From Salipaludibacillus sp047795645 (GTDB lineage: Bacteria > Bacillota > Bacilli > Bacillales > Salisediminibacteriaceae): 64,000 nucleotides of DNA. Shown in pieces: positions 41,529-50,638 of this stretch (within the stretch, counting starts at the first letter, position 1; each line of letters begins with the position of its first letter). A program made the translations under genes and the position numbers. The DNA lies in NCBI RefSeq assembly GCF_047795645.1, contig NZ_CP181045.1, positions 4,712,001-4,776,000 of the forward strand, in the 5' to 3' direction. The notes under the pieces are model-generated. The model did not search any database, was not told where the DNA came from, and saw nothing but the letters and a program-made list of their open reading frames with translations.

Positions 41529-41763
41529 TATCCTCTCTCCCAACTAATAGATTTTTGTGAAACAAGTAATAACTAAATATTACCATTAATATTTTAAAGT
41601 GCTACATATATTTTTAAGTTTAATTTCCACAGTTTATAGGAAATATAAAAAAGTGATGCGAGTCATACAAAATATACAATCTTATGTCTTTGTACTATTA
41701 TGGTAAATATATGTTTAGCTATTAAAGAACATAAATCTGAAGACAAAAGGGGTTAGGTAAACC

Positions 41764-42483
41764 ATGGCACAACCTATAAATGGGAAAACAGCGCTGATAA
41801 CTGGTGCAGGTAAAGGAATTGGAAAAGCAATAGCAATTGCTCTTGCTAAAGAAGGAGTTAACCTAGGGTTATTGGCTCGGACAGAAGCAGATTTAATAAA
41901 CGTTAAGAAGGAAATTGAACCATTTGGGGTCAAGGTATCTTATGCAACTGTTGATGTATCGTCATTAGAACAAGTAGAGGACGGGGTTCAGAAAGTGACA
42001 GAGGACCTTGAATCTATTGATATTTTAATCAATAATGCCGGTACGGCTAAATTCGGAGGTTTTCTAGATCTATCGCCAGACGAATTCAAAAAAATTATTG
42101 ATGTGAATTTAATGGGTGTTTACTATGTGACGAGGGCTGTCCTTCCCCAACTTATTGAAAAAAACGGTGGAGATATTATCAACATTTCTTCTACAGCTGG
42201 TCAAAAAGGTGCTCCGAAAACAAGTGCTTATAGTGCATCTAAATTTGGATTACTAGGCTTAACAGAATCATTAGCAATGGAAGTTCGCAAACATAATATT
42301 CGTGTTACGGCTCATACTCCAAGTACAGTTGCTACAGAGCTTGCCTTAAAAGAAAATTTAACTGATGGAAATCCAGATAAAGTCATGCAACCAGAAGATT
42401 TAGCAGAAATGGTCGTGGCTCAATTGAAACTTCATCCAAGAGTATTTGTGAAATCAACAGGATTATGGTCAACAAATCCATAA
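41764..42483 (+). CDS. Short-chain dehydrogenase/reductase (3-ketoacyl-ACP reductase-like)
   Basis: The 239-residue classical SDR has a cofactor motif TGAGKGIG at residues 14-21, NNAG, a catalytic Ser in INISSTAG and YSASK (Tyr-x-x-x-Lys). The Arg in LLARTEADL after the second strand suggests NADPH. It is annotated across Bacilli as a FabG-like reductase, but the natural substrate is usually unknown. Single gene with AAAGGGG upstream and a bidirectional terminator after it. Confidence 0.9.
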   Translation: MAQPINGKTALITGAGKGIGKAIAIALAKEGVNLGLLARTEADLINVKKEIEPFGVKVSYATVDVSSLEQVEDGVQKVTEDLESIDILINNAGTAKFGGFLDLSPDEFKKIIDVNLMGVYYVTRAVLPQLIEKNGGDIINISSTAGQKGAPKTSAYSASKFGLLGLTESLAMEVRKHNIRVTAHTPSTVATELALKENLTDGNPDKVMQPEDLAEMVVAQLKLHPRVFVKSTGLWSTNP

Positions 42484-42497
42484 AGAAATAAAAAAAC

Positions 42498-42523
42498 CAT
42501 CTGAGGTTATTCATCCTCAGATG
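42498..42523. terminator. Bidirectional terminator
   Basis: CATCTGAGG pairs with CCTCAGATG, with A-run on the left and T-run on the right. It serves the SDR gene and the convergent GNAT gene, whose stop codon lies in the loop. Confidence 0.9.
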
Positions 42524-43043
42524 TTTTTTCTACTTCTTCGGGGTCAGGAGTGCTGGGACTAGTGAGTTCTTTTTCATAAATATCAATGTCATTATTAAAT
42601 TTATCTATCGACGAATTCACTTTTACATACCCTTTTTTCTGCCAAAACTCTGCTCCGCCTTCATTTTTCTGTTGCACACTAAGTCTTATTTTCTTTATGT
42701 CTTCTTTGGCAATGATGTCCTCTAGCAAAGTGATTGTTTCGTTTCCTATTCCTGATTTTTGCATCTTTTTGTGGATAATGAGTAAGCCAATCCAAGCGTG
42801 GCCATCATGTGGATTGACTGGCAGGAAATGGACAAGGCCTGCATATTTCTTCTCGCTCACGATGTAAAAATATTGGGCTCCTAATTGCAAATTTTCTGCA
42901 TTATCCTGAATGAGGTCATCCTTGCTTAATTCATTTTTGCCAAAAACTATCTGATTAAAGGTTGAGTCAGAATTGAAAAGGTTTCGTTGGATGGCTATAC
43001 TGTCTTCGGTTTGAGGGTCTTTTAATGATTTTAATTCAACCAA
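42507..43043 (-). CDS. GNAT-family N-acetyltransferase
   Basis: The product has 178 residues starting with TTG at 43043 (AAGGTAGGTG about 9 bases upstream). The GNAT core is visible: YAGLVHFLPVNPHDGHAWIGLLIIHKKMQKSGIGNETITLLEDI, with Q/R-x-x-G-x-G as QKSGIG, then RLSVQQKNEGGAEFWQKKGYVKV. The last ~20 residues are an acidic, proline-containing tail. Substrate unknown. Monocistronic. Confidence 0.85.
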   Translation of the reverse strand: MVELKSLKDPQTEDSIAIQRNLFNSDSTFNQIVFGKNELSKDDLIQDNAENLQLGAQYFYIVSEKKYAGLVHFLPVNPHDGHAWIGLLIIHKKMQKSGIGNETITLLEDIIAKEDIKKIRLSVQQKNEGGAEFWQKKGYVKVNSSIDKFNNDIDIYEKELTSPSTPDPEEVEKTSEDE

Positions 43044-43254
43044 TGATGCGCACCTACCTTAAAATTGATTTACACGAAAATCGATGCTTTCCTTTCGTTG
43101 CATCATTAACGATAATACTCAGCGTATGCATACCTCTTGTAAAATGTTCGATTTGTCACTCAAATGACCTAGAAAAGTATTGGTGAAATTAATAAGGGAA
43201 AACGATTCGAAATGTACCGGGAAACAACCCGTCTTTCAGAAAGGGAGGACAAAA

Positions 43255-43800
43255 ATGGACAGAAACATTCAAACACAATTTGAGAATTTACATTCAACCG
43301 ATAGGAATAGTCAATTCGAAGCCTTTCAAGAGATAATGAAAGCTACTGAAGAAGAAGTCGACTGGGCATATGAAGTATGGGAGCAATTAATCGATGACCT
43401 TGACGACAAAGACCCTCATCATAGATCAAGAGCTGCTCAGTTTCTAGCTCATTTAGCAATCAGTGATCCAGATGGTAGAATGTTAACCGATTTTTCAGCA
43501 GTGTGGGCTGTTACAAAAGATGAGAAATTCGTAACTGCGAGACATAGTTTGCAAGCAATTTGGCGAGTAGGATTAGCAGGATCGAAGCAAAAGGATTTGG
43601 TTGTCAGTCATCTCGTTGATCGGTTTAGAAAATGTTTCGAAGAAAAAAATCATACGTTAATTCGATTTGATATCATTCAAGGACTTAGCTATTTATATAA
43701 TGAAGTGAAAGACATACAAATAAAACAAAAAGCATTGGAATTAATAGAAACAGAAGAACAAGATAAGTACCGCAATAAATACGCTAAACTTTGGAGTTAA
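43255..43800 (+). CDS. HEAT-like repeat protein, unknown role
   Basis: The product has 181 residues from the ATG at 43255, which has AAAGGGAGG upstream; an in-frame TTG/ATG further back at 43180 lacks an RBS. It is all-helical, with HEAT-like repeats (AAQFLAHLAISDPDGRMLTDFSAVWAVTKDEKFVTARHSLQAIWRVGL). No signal peptide or catalytic motif. Such proteins usually bind other proteins or nucleic acids (compare AlkD-like folds). No operon partner. Confidence 0.75.
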   Translation: MDRNIQTQFENLHSTDRNSQFEAFQEIMKATEEEVDWAYEVWEQLIDDLDDKDPHHRSRAAQFLAHLAISDPDGRMLTDFSAVWAVTKDEKFVTARHSLQAIWRVGLAGSKQKDLVVSHLVDRFRKCFEEKNHTLIRFDIIQGLSYLYNEVKDIQIKQKALELIETEEQDKYRNKYAKLWS

Positions 43801-43911
43801 TTTAATCACAAGGCTTGGAATTAAGAAAGATAATTTTTTTATAAGGAGGTATGAACTCGCGAACGTAGAATAGTAAACTAATAGCTATTTAATTATCGGA
43901 GGGATCTCGTA

Positions 43912-44889
43912 ATGTCATTACAAGTTGGAATCATTGGTACAGGATCATTTAGTAAGTTGCATAGCAATATTTTAATGGAAATGAAAGACGTAACGCTTAA
44001 GGCAATTTGTGGAACATCACAAAAAAAAGCGGAACAAATGGCGACTGAATTTGAAGGGGCAATAGGATATGGTCATTTGACTGACATGTTGGAAGCAGAA
44101 AAGTTAGATGCTGTATATATCTGTGTGCCGCCAATGGCCCATGGAGACATAGAAAAAGAGTTAATACGTCGACAAATTCCTTTTTTCGTTGAGAAACCAC
44201 TTGGAGTCGATCTGGAAACGGTAAACTCGATCGTGTCTCAATTAGAAGGAGCTTCCTTAATCACTTCTGTTGGTTACCACTTTCGCTACAAACAATCGGT
44301 GCAAAAATTAATAGAGACAGTAGAAAATATGCAAATTGGATTAGTTACAGGTCAATGGATGGGTGACATGCCACAAGTTCCTTGGTGGAGAAAGCAAGAT
44401 GGGTCTGGAGGACAGTTCATTGAACAGACGACTCACATTGTTGATTTGTTAAGATACGTGGCTGGGGATGTGGAGGAAGTGTACGCCTCATATGAAAATC
44501 GTGTAACAGAAAATAAATACGAAGGTGTCGAGGTACCTGATGTAGGAACAGTGACGATGAAATTAAAAAGTGGTGTCGTTGTTGCAATTTCCAATACGTG
44601 TATGATGCCAGGGGGGATTGGTCAAGTTGGGATGAGCATCTACACAGATGAAGGAATGGTTGAATGGGATCCAAATCATCTGAAATTGACAGGAGTAGCA
44701 GGGGTTTTAGAAACAACATTAGATTCAGATAACCCTTATACAAAAGAAAGTGAAGCGTTCATCCATGCCGTTCGAACAGGCGATACGTCGAAAATTCTAT
44801 CAAGTTATCAAGATGCATACGAAACGCATAAAGTGACATGTGCAGCGTTGGAATCATCTAGAACAGGGATGCCAGTGAAAGTAAACTGA
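43912..44889 (+). CDS. Gfo/Idh/MocA-family oxidoreductase
   Basis: The 325-residue product has an N-terminal Rossmann fold with VGIIGTGSFSKLHSNIL, then FVEKPLGVDLE containing the family EKP motif whose Lys is catalytic. The C-terminal alpha/beta domain has the His of EQTTHIVDLLRYVAGDVEEV. NAD(P)-dependent oxidation of sugars or cyclitols is typical; substrate not identified. RBS is GGAGGG. Followed by a terminator. Confidence 0.92.
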   Translation: MSLQVGIIGTGSFSKLHSNILMEMKDVTLKAICGTSQKKAEQMATEFEGAIGYGHLTDMLEAEKLDAVYICVPPMAHGDIEKELIRRQIPFFVEKPLGVDLETVNSIVSQLEGASLITSVGYHFRYKQSVQKLIETVENMQIGLVTGQWMGDMPQVPWWRKQDGSGGQFIEQTTHIVDLLRYVAGDVEEVYASYENRVTENKYEGVEVPDVGTVTMKLKSGVVVAISNTCMMPGGIGQVGMSIYTDEGMVEWDPNHLKLTGVAGVLETTLDSDNPYTKESEAFIHAVRTGDTSKILSSYQDAYETHKVTCAALESSRTGMPVKVN

Positions 44890-44930
44890 TGAATGAGGGC
44901 TACTGAATAACTCAGTTCTTTTGTAAGAAC

Positions 44931-44965
44931 AAAATCAGCCTTCGATCGAGTAGAGGCTGATTTTT
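44931..44965 (+). terminator. Terminator between convergent genes
   Basis: AAAATCAGCC pairs with GGCTGATTTT around a 14-base loop, then Ts. Its symmetric A/T flanks allow use from both sides. Confidence 0.85.
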
Positions 44966-44998
44966 AATGCGCTTGCGGATAAAAGGAAAAGGAGAACA

Positions 44999-46495
44999 TT
45001 AGTCACTCCTCACCTTCACTCGCCAACTTGGGCCTGTCAAAGCTTCTGGTAAAAGTCCTTTTTGACTTCCTTTTACTAGAATATCAAAAATTGATTCTGA
45101 CGATATTTCTTCAGGCTCCTTAGCTTTGAAAATAGCTTCATATTTAGGGATTCGATTAGCGATAAAACCATTGACTGCGATCGTTACTGATGATTCAATT
45201 GGTTCTAGCAGTTTCACTCTACTTCCGGTCGGTTTTGTACAATCCAGTTCGTATTTTAAACCACCAAGTACACCAAATTGATAAGTTAAAGGATGTGGTT
45301 CTAGCCACGGTAATGAAAGACGCCAGCTTCCATCCCCTTCATACATTGAAGCGCTGACTTCCAATAAATCTATGAGTTCAGATTTACTAAATTTATAAAC
45401 ATAGATTCTTTCAGGATAAGGAAAGATACTGAAAATGATATCTCGGTTTAATTTGTCGGTTTGAAATGTTAATTCCGATTTGCTAAAGGTCATTAAACTA
45501 TATTTCGTCTTTAATGTATCTGCTACTACTTCGTGAACCCAACGTGAGATCATCGATTCACTTCTAAGCAAATAAATCGGAGTTGTTTCAGGTAACTCAT
45601 CATTTGTTAGCGATTTATTAAACCATGCCTCAATCTTATTCTTTGAGAAATTATGTTGATCTTTTCTGGTCTTTTCTACGTTCAATTGATTCTCCAGTGG
45701 ATCTACGAGTTTCACATCACGATTTATTAGTTTCCATTGATCATTAAGGAACTCAAATTCGAATGAGGCTAATCCAATACGTTTTCCTCCGACACCCGTT
45801 TGAATGATCGCGGGTTGATGTTTCTCATTCTCGTGAATAAGCTGATGCTGATGGCCCGTTATCAATAAATCTATTCCTTTTATTTTAGCTAAACTATCTC
45901 CTTTGTTCGGCTCTAAAGGTCCATCATACAACATGCCACCATGGTAACTAACGATGACGAGGTCTGGCTTTTCATTTTCTTTTAATTGCTTTAATGTTTT
46001 AGTTACTACCTCGACTTCATCATCGATTTCCATTCCAGCCTTGGTAAAACTCGGGTCAGAAAAAGGCAACTTAATTGTTAATCCTATAAGTGCAACTTTA
46101 ATTGGACCTTTCGTATAGATTCGATATGGAGTAAGAAGTGACTTCTGATTATTTTTATCAATAATATTAGCACAAATCCAGTCAGTGTCAGCCGATTGAT
46201 GAAGAGTACGAAACAGCTTCCAGCCATAATCAAAATCATGATTACCAGGCACAAACGCTTGATATCCAAGCTTCGGTAACATATTGCTAAAGGGGTGAAT
46301 CTGATTTGGATTCACCCCATAATAATGAAGAGCTCTACTTCCCTGTAAACTATCGCCATTGTCGATCAAAAGGCTGCTATCATGCTGTGAGCGAAAGTTT
46401 TGGAAGGTTGTTTCTAGATAGTTAAGGTCCTTCATTCCATCAAAAAGTCCATGCGTATCACTTGTCACGCCAACGGAAAATGTAAATGTTTTCAC
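44999..46495 (-). CDS. 5'-nucleotidase/2',3'-cyclic-nucleotide phosphodiesterase-type metallophosphatase (YunD-like)
   Basis: The product has 498 residues from a GTG at 46495, preferred because AAAGGATGG is well spaced; an ATG at 46504 sits directly on that site. The metallophosphoesterase domain (1-230) has SDTHG, IDNGDSLQG, PGNHDFDYG, VSYHGG and GHQHQ, which bind two metal ions. The C-terminal 5'-nucleotidase substrate domain follows (~300-490). There is no signal peptide, unlike secreted UshA/YfkN, so it probably acts in the cytoplasm as YunD does. It lies downstream of dbpA on the same strand. Confidence 0.9.
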   Translation of the reverse strand: MKTFTFSVGVTSDTHGLFDGMKDLNYLETTFQNFRSQHDSSLLIDNGDSLQGSRALHYYGVNPNQIHPFSNMLPKLGYQAFVPGNHDFDYGWKLFRTLHQSADTDWICANIIDKNNQKSLLTPYRIYTKGPIKVALIGLTIKLPFSDPSFTKAGMEIDDEVEVVTKTLKQLKENEKPDLVIVSYHGGMLYDGPLEPNKGDSLAKIKGIDLLITGHQHQLIHENEKHQPAIIQTGVGGKRIGLASFEFEFLNDQWKLINRDVKLVDPLENQLNVEKTRKDQHNFSKNKIEAWFNKSLTNDELPETTPIYLLRSESMISRWVHEVVADTLKTKYSLMTFSKSELTFQTDKLNRDIIFSIFPYPERIYVYKFSKSELIDLLEVSASMYEGDGSWRLSLPWLEPHPLTYQFGVLGGLKYELDCTKPTGSRVKLLEPIESSVTIAVNGFIANRIPKYEAIFKAKEPEEISSESIFDILVKGSQKGLLPEALTGPSWRVKVRSD

Positions 46496-46521
46496 GATAA
46501 CCATCCTTTTGACTTTATCCT

Positions 46522-47967
46522 TTATTTTTTTGCTAAATGTACTTTTAATTGCTTGCCTTTAATTGTTCTCTCTTTCATTTCTTGTAATACAATGGAACCT
46601 TTGCCATTCAAGATATCAATATATGTTACGTTCTCTTTAATTGTAATAATACCGATATCATCAGCTGTAATATCAGGGATATTTGTTATCGTTCCAACGA
46701 AATCAACCGGTCTTAGCTTCTTCTTCTTGCCACCGTTAAAATATAATTTCATGATGTTTTTATTTAAAACTGCACTTTTCTCTTTTTTCAATAAAACGTG
46801 CGCGTTCATTTTTTCTTCAAATGCTGCTTTTAATTTTTGGACTTCGGTGTAGGTTGGCGGTTCAACGACAGGGATCGTAAAGCCTAAATAACGCTCAATT
46901 TCCCCGACAAATTTCGATTCATATTTTGTTACAAAAGTGATTGCTTTTCCGCTATTCCCTGCACGCCCAGTTCTACCTGTTCTGTGAACGTAGCTTTGTT
47001 TTTCCATCGGGAAGTCGTAGTTAATGACGAGAGAAATACTTTCAATATCGATCCCTCTTGCTGCTACATCCGTCGCAATTAAGTAACGAAATTTACCTAA
47101 CTTAAAATTATTCATTACTGAGAAACGTTCTTCTTGATCCAGACCCCCATGAATTTTTTCACAAGAATAATTCAACCTTGATAACTCCTCTTTCAAGTTA
47201 TCAACTTTTTCCTTTGTTCCGCAAAAAACAAGACAACTATCTGGGTTCTCGACAATAGTCACATCTTTAAATAGGGATAGCTTTTGATCTTCACTAACTT
47301 CTACAAGGGAATGATCGATGTCATTAGTCGTAACACCAGTTCCAAATACCTGAATTTCAATTGGATCGTTCATGTATTTACGTCTGAGGTGTTGCACATC
47401 ACTTGGTATTGTTGCTGAATATATTGAAGTGACTCTATTTGTAGGGAGTTCTTTAATAATCGCTTCAACTTGGTCGATAAAGCCCATATTAAACATTTCA
47501 TCTGCTTCATCTATTACTAAGTACTTAATGTCATCTAAGAATAATGTTCCCTTTTCAATATGGTCAAGGACCCGTCCTGGCGTGCCAACGACAACGTGTG
47601 TTTTTTGTTTTAATTCTAACTTTTGTAATTTAACGGGGGATTTTCCAAATATGGCGGCTGCTTTGATACGTTTGAATCTACCGATATTTGTAATGTCATC
47701 CTTTACCTGCGCAGCGAGCTCTCTCGTCGGTGTGAGTATTAATGCTTGAGGTTTGTTTTCTTGCCAATCTACTAATTCGCAAATAGGGATACCAAAAGAT
47801 GCTGTCTTTCCGCTTCCTGTTTGTGATTTTACGACAAGGTCTTTCTGGTCCAGTGCGAGTGGAATGACTTTTTGTTGAACTTCTGTTGGTGTATGGTAAT
47901 TCAAGTCTGTTAATGCTCGTTTAATGTTTTCACTTAAATCATATGTTTGGAAATTTTCTGTACTCAT
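46522..47967 (-). CDS. dbpA: ATP-dependent RNA helicase DbpA/YxiN
   Basis: The product has 481 residues. DEAD-box motifs: Q motif near YHTPTEVQQKVIP, I SQTGSGKT, Ia PTRELAAQ, II DEAD in VIDEADEMF, III SAT, V ATDVAARGID, VI HRTGRTGRAG. The C-terminal ~75 residues (MKLYFNGGKKKKLRPVDFVGTITNI...) are the DbpA-type RNA-recognition domain that binds hairpin 92 of 23S rRNA. The protein helps late assembly of the 50S subunit. RBS is GAGGGT. Length matches B. subtilis YxiN. Confidence 0.96.
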   Translation of the reverse strand: MSTENFQTYDLSENIKRALTDLNYHTPTEVQQKVIPLALDQKDLVVKSQTGSGKTASFGIPICELVDWQENKPQALILTPTRELAAQVKDDITNIGRFKRIKAAAIFGKSPVKLQKLELKQKTHVVVGTPGRVLDHIEKGTLFLDDIKYLVIDEADEMFNMGFIDQVEAIIKELPTNRVTSIYSATIPSDVQHLRRKYMNDPIEIQVFGTGVTTNDIDHSLVEVSEDQKLSLFKDVTIVENPDSCLVFCGTKEKVDNLKEELSRLNYSCEKIHGGLDQEERFSVMNNFKLGKFRYLIATDVAARGIDIESISLVINYDFPMEKQSYVHRTGRTGRAGNSGKAITFVTKYESKFVGEIERYLGFTIPVVEPPTYTEVQKLKAAFEEKMNAHVLLKKEKSAVLNKNIMKLYFNGGKKKKLRPVDFVGTITNIPDITADDIGIITIKENVTYIDILNGKGSIVLQEMKERTIKGKQLKVHLAKK

Positions 47968-48291
47968 ACTTTACCCTCATTTTGGTTTAGATTATGAAAC
48001 GTATACTATCTCTTTTCCCGATTATTCCTTGCTTATTCATGTGTTATATTTATATGGAGCAATGGATACATCGAAGGCTCAATCTATAGTTTAACCTACC
48101 AAGGATTTCACCAAAAGGAAAGAAATCTTTTCTTAGGTAAGTTTGAGTGGTACCTGACTTAAACAAATCAGAACTTTGAAATGATTTATTTCTTCACCGA
48201 TTCAAGTATAATAATAACATGATTATTTAATATAGAGAAAAATAGATCATCTGTGTTTCAGTTTATATCCAAAATAATTTAGCGAGAGGGA
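47968..48291. other. Intergenic region between divergent dbpA and DUF2804 genes
   Basis: 324 bp with promoters for both directions presumed. Only short weak inverted repeats are seen (AAATCA/TGATTT near 48170-48190). No gene is recognised. Confidence 0.4.
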
Positions 48292-49329
48292 ATGGTGAGG
48301 ACATTGACTTTACTTTCAAGTGAACGTGAAATTACGTCTCCAGTAATGCTTTGTGATCAGAAAGGTAAATTAAACCGGGACAGCATAGGTTGGTCGAGAA
48401 AACCGATTGTTACGAGTAATTTAACAAGACATTTTTTGCGGAAGAAAAAATGGAACTATTGGTGTGTATTTGGTCAGGATGCTATGTTTTCTGCTACAGT
48501 TAGTCATTTAGATTATGCATTAGTTTGTTTTGTCTATTACTTGGAATATGAGACGAATGATTATTTCGAGAAGACAATCATTGTCCCTCTAAAAGGTGGC
48601 GATATTATGCCAGACACAGTATCTGGCAGCGTGGAAGTTATCCATAAAGACAATGGTTTATTCTTTATTTACGATGGACAAAGTATACATTTGAAAGTAA
48701 GCTCAAAAGATTTTGGTGGAAAATCATTGAAAGCTGACATCAAAATTTATTGTCCTGATACGTTAGAGTCGTTAAATGTTGTCGTTCCTTGGAGCAATGA
48801 TAAATTTCAATACACATCAAAACAACAATGTTTACCCGCGGAGGGAGAATTTTCAGTCGGGGAAAAGTCATTTACGTTTAATAAGGCAAACGATTCCGCA
48901 GTCTTAGATTTCGGCCGTGGAGATTGGCCAAGAAGGATAAGTTGGAATTGGGGAATGGCATCTGGAAAGCAAGGGAAAGACATGATTGGCTTAAATTTTG
49001 GTGGTAAATGGACAGATGGTACAGGCATAACAGAAAATGGTCTTCTTATTAATGATAAGCTTACGAAAATTCATGAACCAGTTGATTTTATATATGATGA
49101 CGATCAACTAATGGACAATTGGAGAATAAATTCAAAAGACACTGACGATATTCGATTAGAATTCACGCCATTTTTCAAAAGGAGTTCGACAACGAATTTG
49201 TGGCTCGTAAAATCACAAATGTTTCAATTATTTGGTTATTATTCAGGTGAAATAAAAACGCACCAAGGAGAGAAAGTTAAAATTAGCAAGCTTATCGGAT
49301 CAATAGAAGATCATGTAGCTAAATGGTAG
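48292..49329 (+). CDS. DUF2804-family protein
   Basis: The product has 345 residues. The sequence matches the DUF2804 pattern: an N-terminal SEREITSPVMLCDQKGKLN, KKWNYWCVFG, then FDFGRGDWPRRISWNWGMASG and GLNFGGKWTDGTG. It is predicted to be a beta-rich, lipocalin-like two-barrel protein of unknown function. No signal peptide. The start is ambiguous: ATG 48292, GTG 48295 or TTG 48304 are all close to GAGAGGG/GGTGAGG. The dbpA gene is divergent. Confidence 0.85.
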   Translation: MVRTLTLLSSEREITSPVMLCDQKGKLNRDSIGWSRKPIVTSNLTRHFLRKKKWNYWCVFGQDAMFSATVSHLDYALVCFVYYLEYETNDYFEKTIIVPLKGGDIMPDTVSGSVEVIHKDNGLFFIYDGQSIHLKVSSKDFGGKSLKADIKIYCPDTLESLNVVVPWSNDKFQYTSKQQCLPAEGEFSVGEKSFTFNKANDSAVLDFGRGDWPRRISWNWGMASGKQGKDMIGLNFGGKWTDGTGITENGLLINDKLTKIHEPVDFIYDDDQLMDNWRINSKDTDDIRLEFTPFFKRSSTTNLWLVKSQMFQLFGYYSGEIKTHQGEKVKISKLIGSIEDHVAKW

Positions 49330-49499
49330 GCTGTAGCTGCAACTTACCACTTAAATAGATAATTAGTCACCATTATATATTTTAGTTACAAAAAATATAG
49401 TGTAAAAGTTTCAGAAAAAGGTGTAAATACATGGGAACAATGATACTATTGTATTATGTTGCCGACGAATGTACTAGCTTTCTAAAAGGTGGTGGATTG

Positions 49500-50330
49500 A
49501 TGTACTTAAAAAAATTAAGACATACGTTTGTTACTGTAGAAGACGTTCTACCTTTATTTGTTGAAAGTGTTGGGTTTAATCCTCAAGAACAAGATTTTAT
49601 AAGACCTGAGGGGTATCCTTACTATCATTGGCTCCAAACTGTTGAAGGACAAGGTCGGTTTGTGTTTAATGGCCAGGAGTACATACTATCAGAAGGTAGA
49701 GGAATTCTCTTAAAGCCATATACCCCACACTCTTATTTTGTGAAAGGGAAATGGTCAACGGTGTATGTGACATTTGGTGGCGCTTCTGTTGTAAATATTT
49801 TAGATTCGTTAAAGTTAAATTTTTCTACTCTATACACAGATATGGACCAAGAGCTGTTTATAAAAATAATAATGGAAATGATAAAGATAATCGAGGAGGG
49901 TTCAGAATTTTCTAAATTAGAATTGTCAAATTCATTATATACATTTTTAATTAACTTACGAAAATACGGAAAAATAAATAATCAACCATCATTATCTCAT
50001 TTTTTTGATAAAATTCGGCCAATTGTAGAATGGTTAGAAACAGTATACGCTGAAGATATCGGCCTACAAGATATGGCTGACCATTTAAATGTAAGTTCTC
50101 AGTATTTGAACAGACTATTTCAAGATACATTTAGTGTAAGTCCATATTCCTTTTTGATTCAACTTCGAATTCGGAAGGCAAAAGAAATTTTAGTGCGCAA
50201 TCCTGAAATACCGTTAAAAAATATTGCCTTTCTCGTTGGATTTAATGATGTTAGTAATTTTGTTGCAACATATAAAAAGCTAGAAGGAATAACTCCTAAA
50301 AAGTATCGGAATTTACTTGTGAAAAAATAA
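49500..50330 (+). CDS. AraC-family regulator of the downstream sugar operon
   Basis: The product has 276 residues from the ATG at 49500 (GGTGG upstream); a frame from 49431 adds 23 residues. The N-terminal cupin-like sugar-sensing domain contains EGQGRFVFNGQEYILSEGRGILLKPYTPHSYF. The C-terminal AraC double HTH spans ~180-275 (IGLQDMADHLNVSSQYLNRLFQDTFSVSPYSFLIQLRIRKAKEIL; IAFLVGFNDVSNFVATYKKLEGITPKKYR). It is next to a CUT1 transporter and GH42 genes, so it probably activates them with a galactoside as ligand. Confidence 0.9.
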   Translation: MYLKKLRHTFVTVEDVLPLFVESVGFNPQEQDFIRPEGYPYYHWLQTVEGQGRFVFNGQEYILSEGRGILLKPYTPHSYFVKGKWSTVYVTFGGASVVNILDSLKLNFSTLYTDMDQELFIKIIMEMIKIIEEGSEFSKLELSNSLYTFLINLRKYGKINNQPSLSHFFDKIRPIVEWLETVYAEDIGLQDMADHLNVSSQYLNRLFQDTFSVSPYSFLIQLRIRKAKEILVRNPEIPLKNIAFLVGFNDVSNFVATYKKLEGITPKKYRNLLVKK

Positions 50331-50638
50331 GGAATTGATTTGGACTTTTTTATACTTGTAGTATAAAATCCAATCGGTTTCTAAATAATAAGCTCATGAT
50401 TACTTATCCAAACTACTGTTATTATGTGGATTGAATATAAAAAAATGCAATAAGATTTATTTATAAACTCATAAATAACTACTTTTGATACGGGTTATCA
50501 GTGTAATCTGAGTAGATAATTAAGATATTTTAAACAAGTTTCATTTTTTTATAAAAATGAAGAATATATTCATACAAATCGTAAAAGAGATCGGTTACAA
50601 TAATATTGTATTCTTATATTAGAGAGGGGTTAAAAATT
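50331..50638. other. Control region between the AraC gene and the sugar operon
   Basis: 308 bp without a gene. It contains an imperfect palindrome TGATACGGGTTATCA (50486-50500) and an AT hairpin (50541-50560, TCATTTTT/AAAAATGA). Both are candidate regulatory elements for the operon, with no proof of function. Confidence 0.4.

Noticed and set aside
50486..50500. TGATACGGGTTATCA considered as a cre box
   Set aside because: The CG is one base out of register with the cre consensus and the arms are 15 instead of 14 bp. It is kept only as an unexplained palindrome in the control region.
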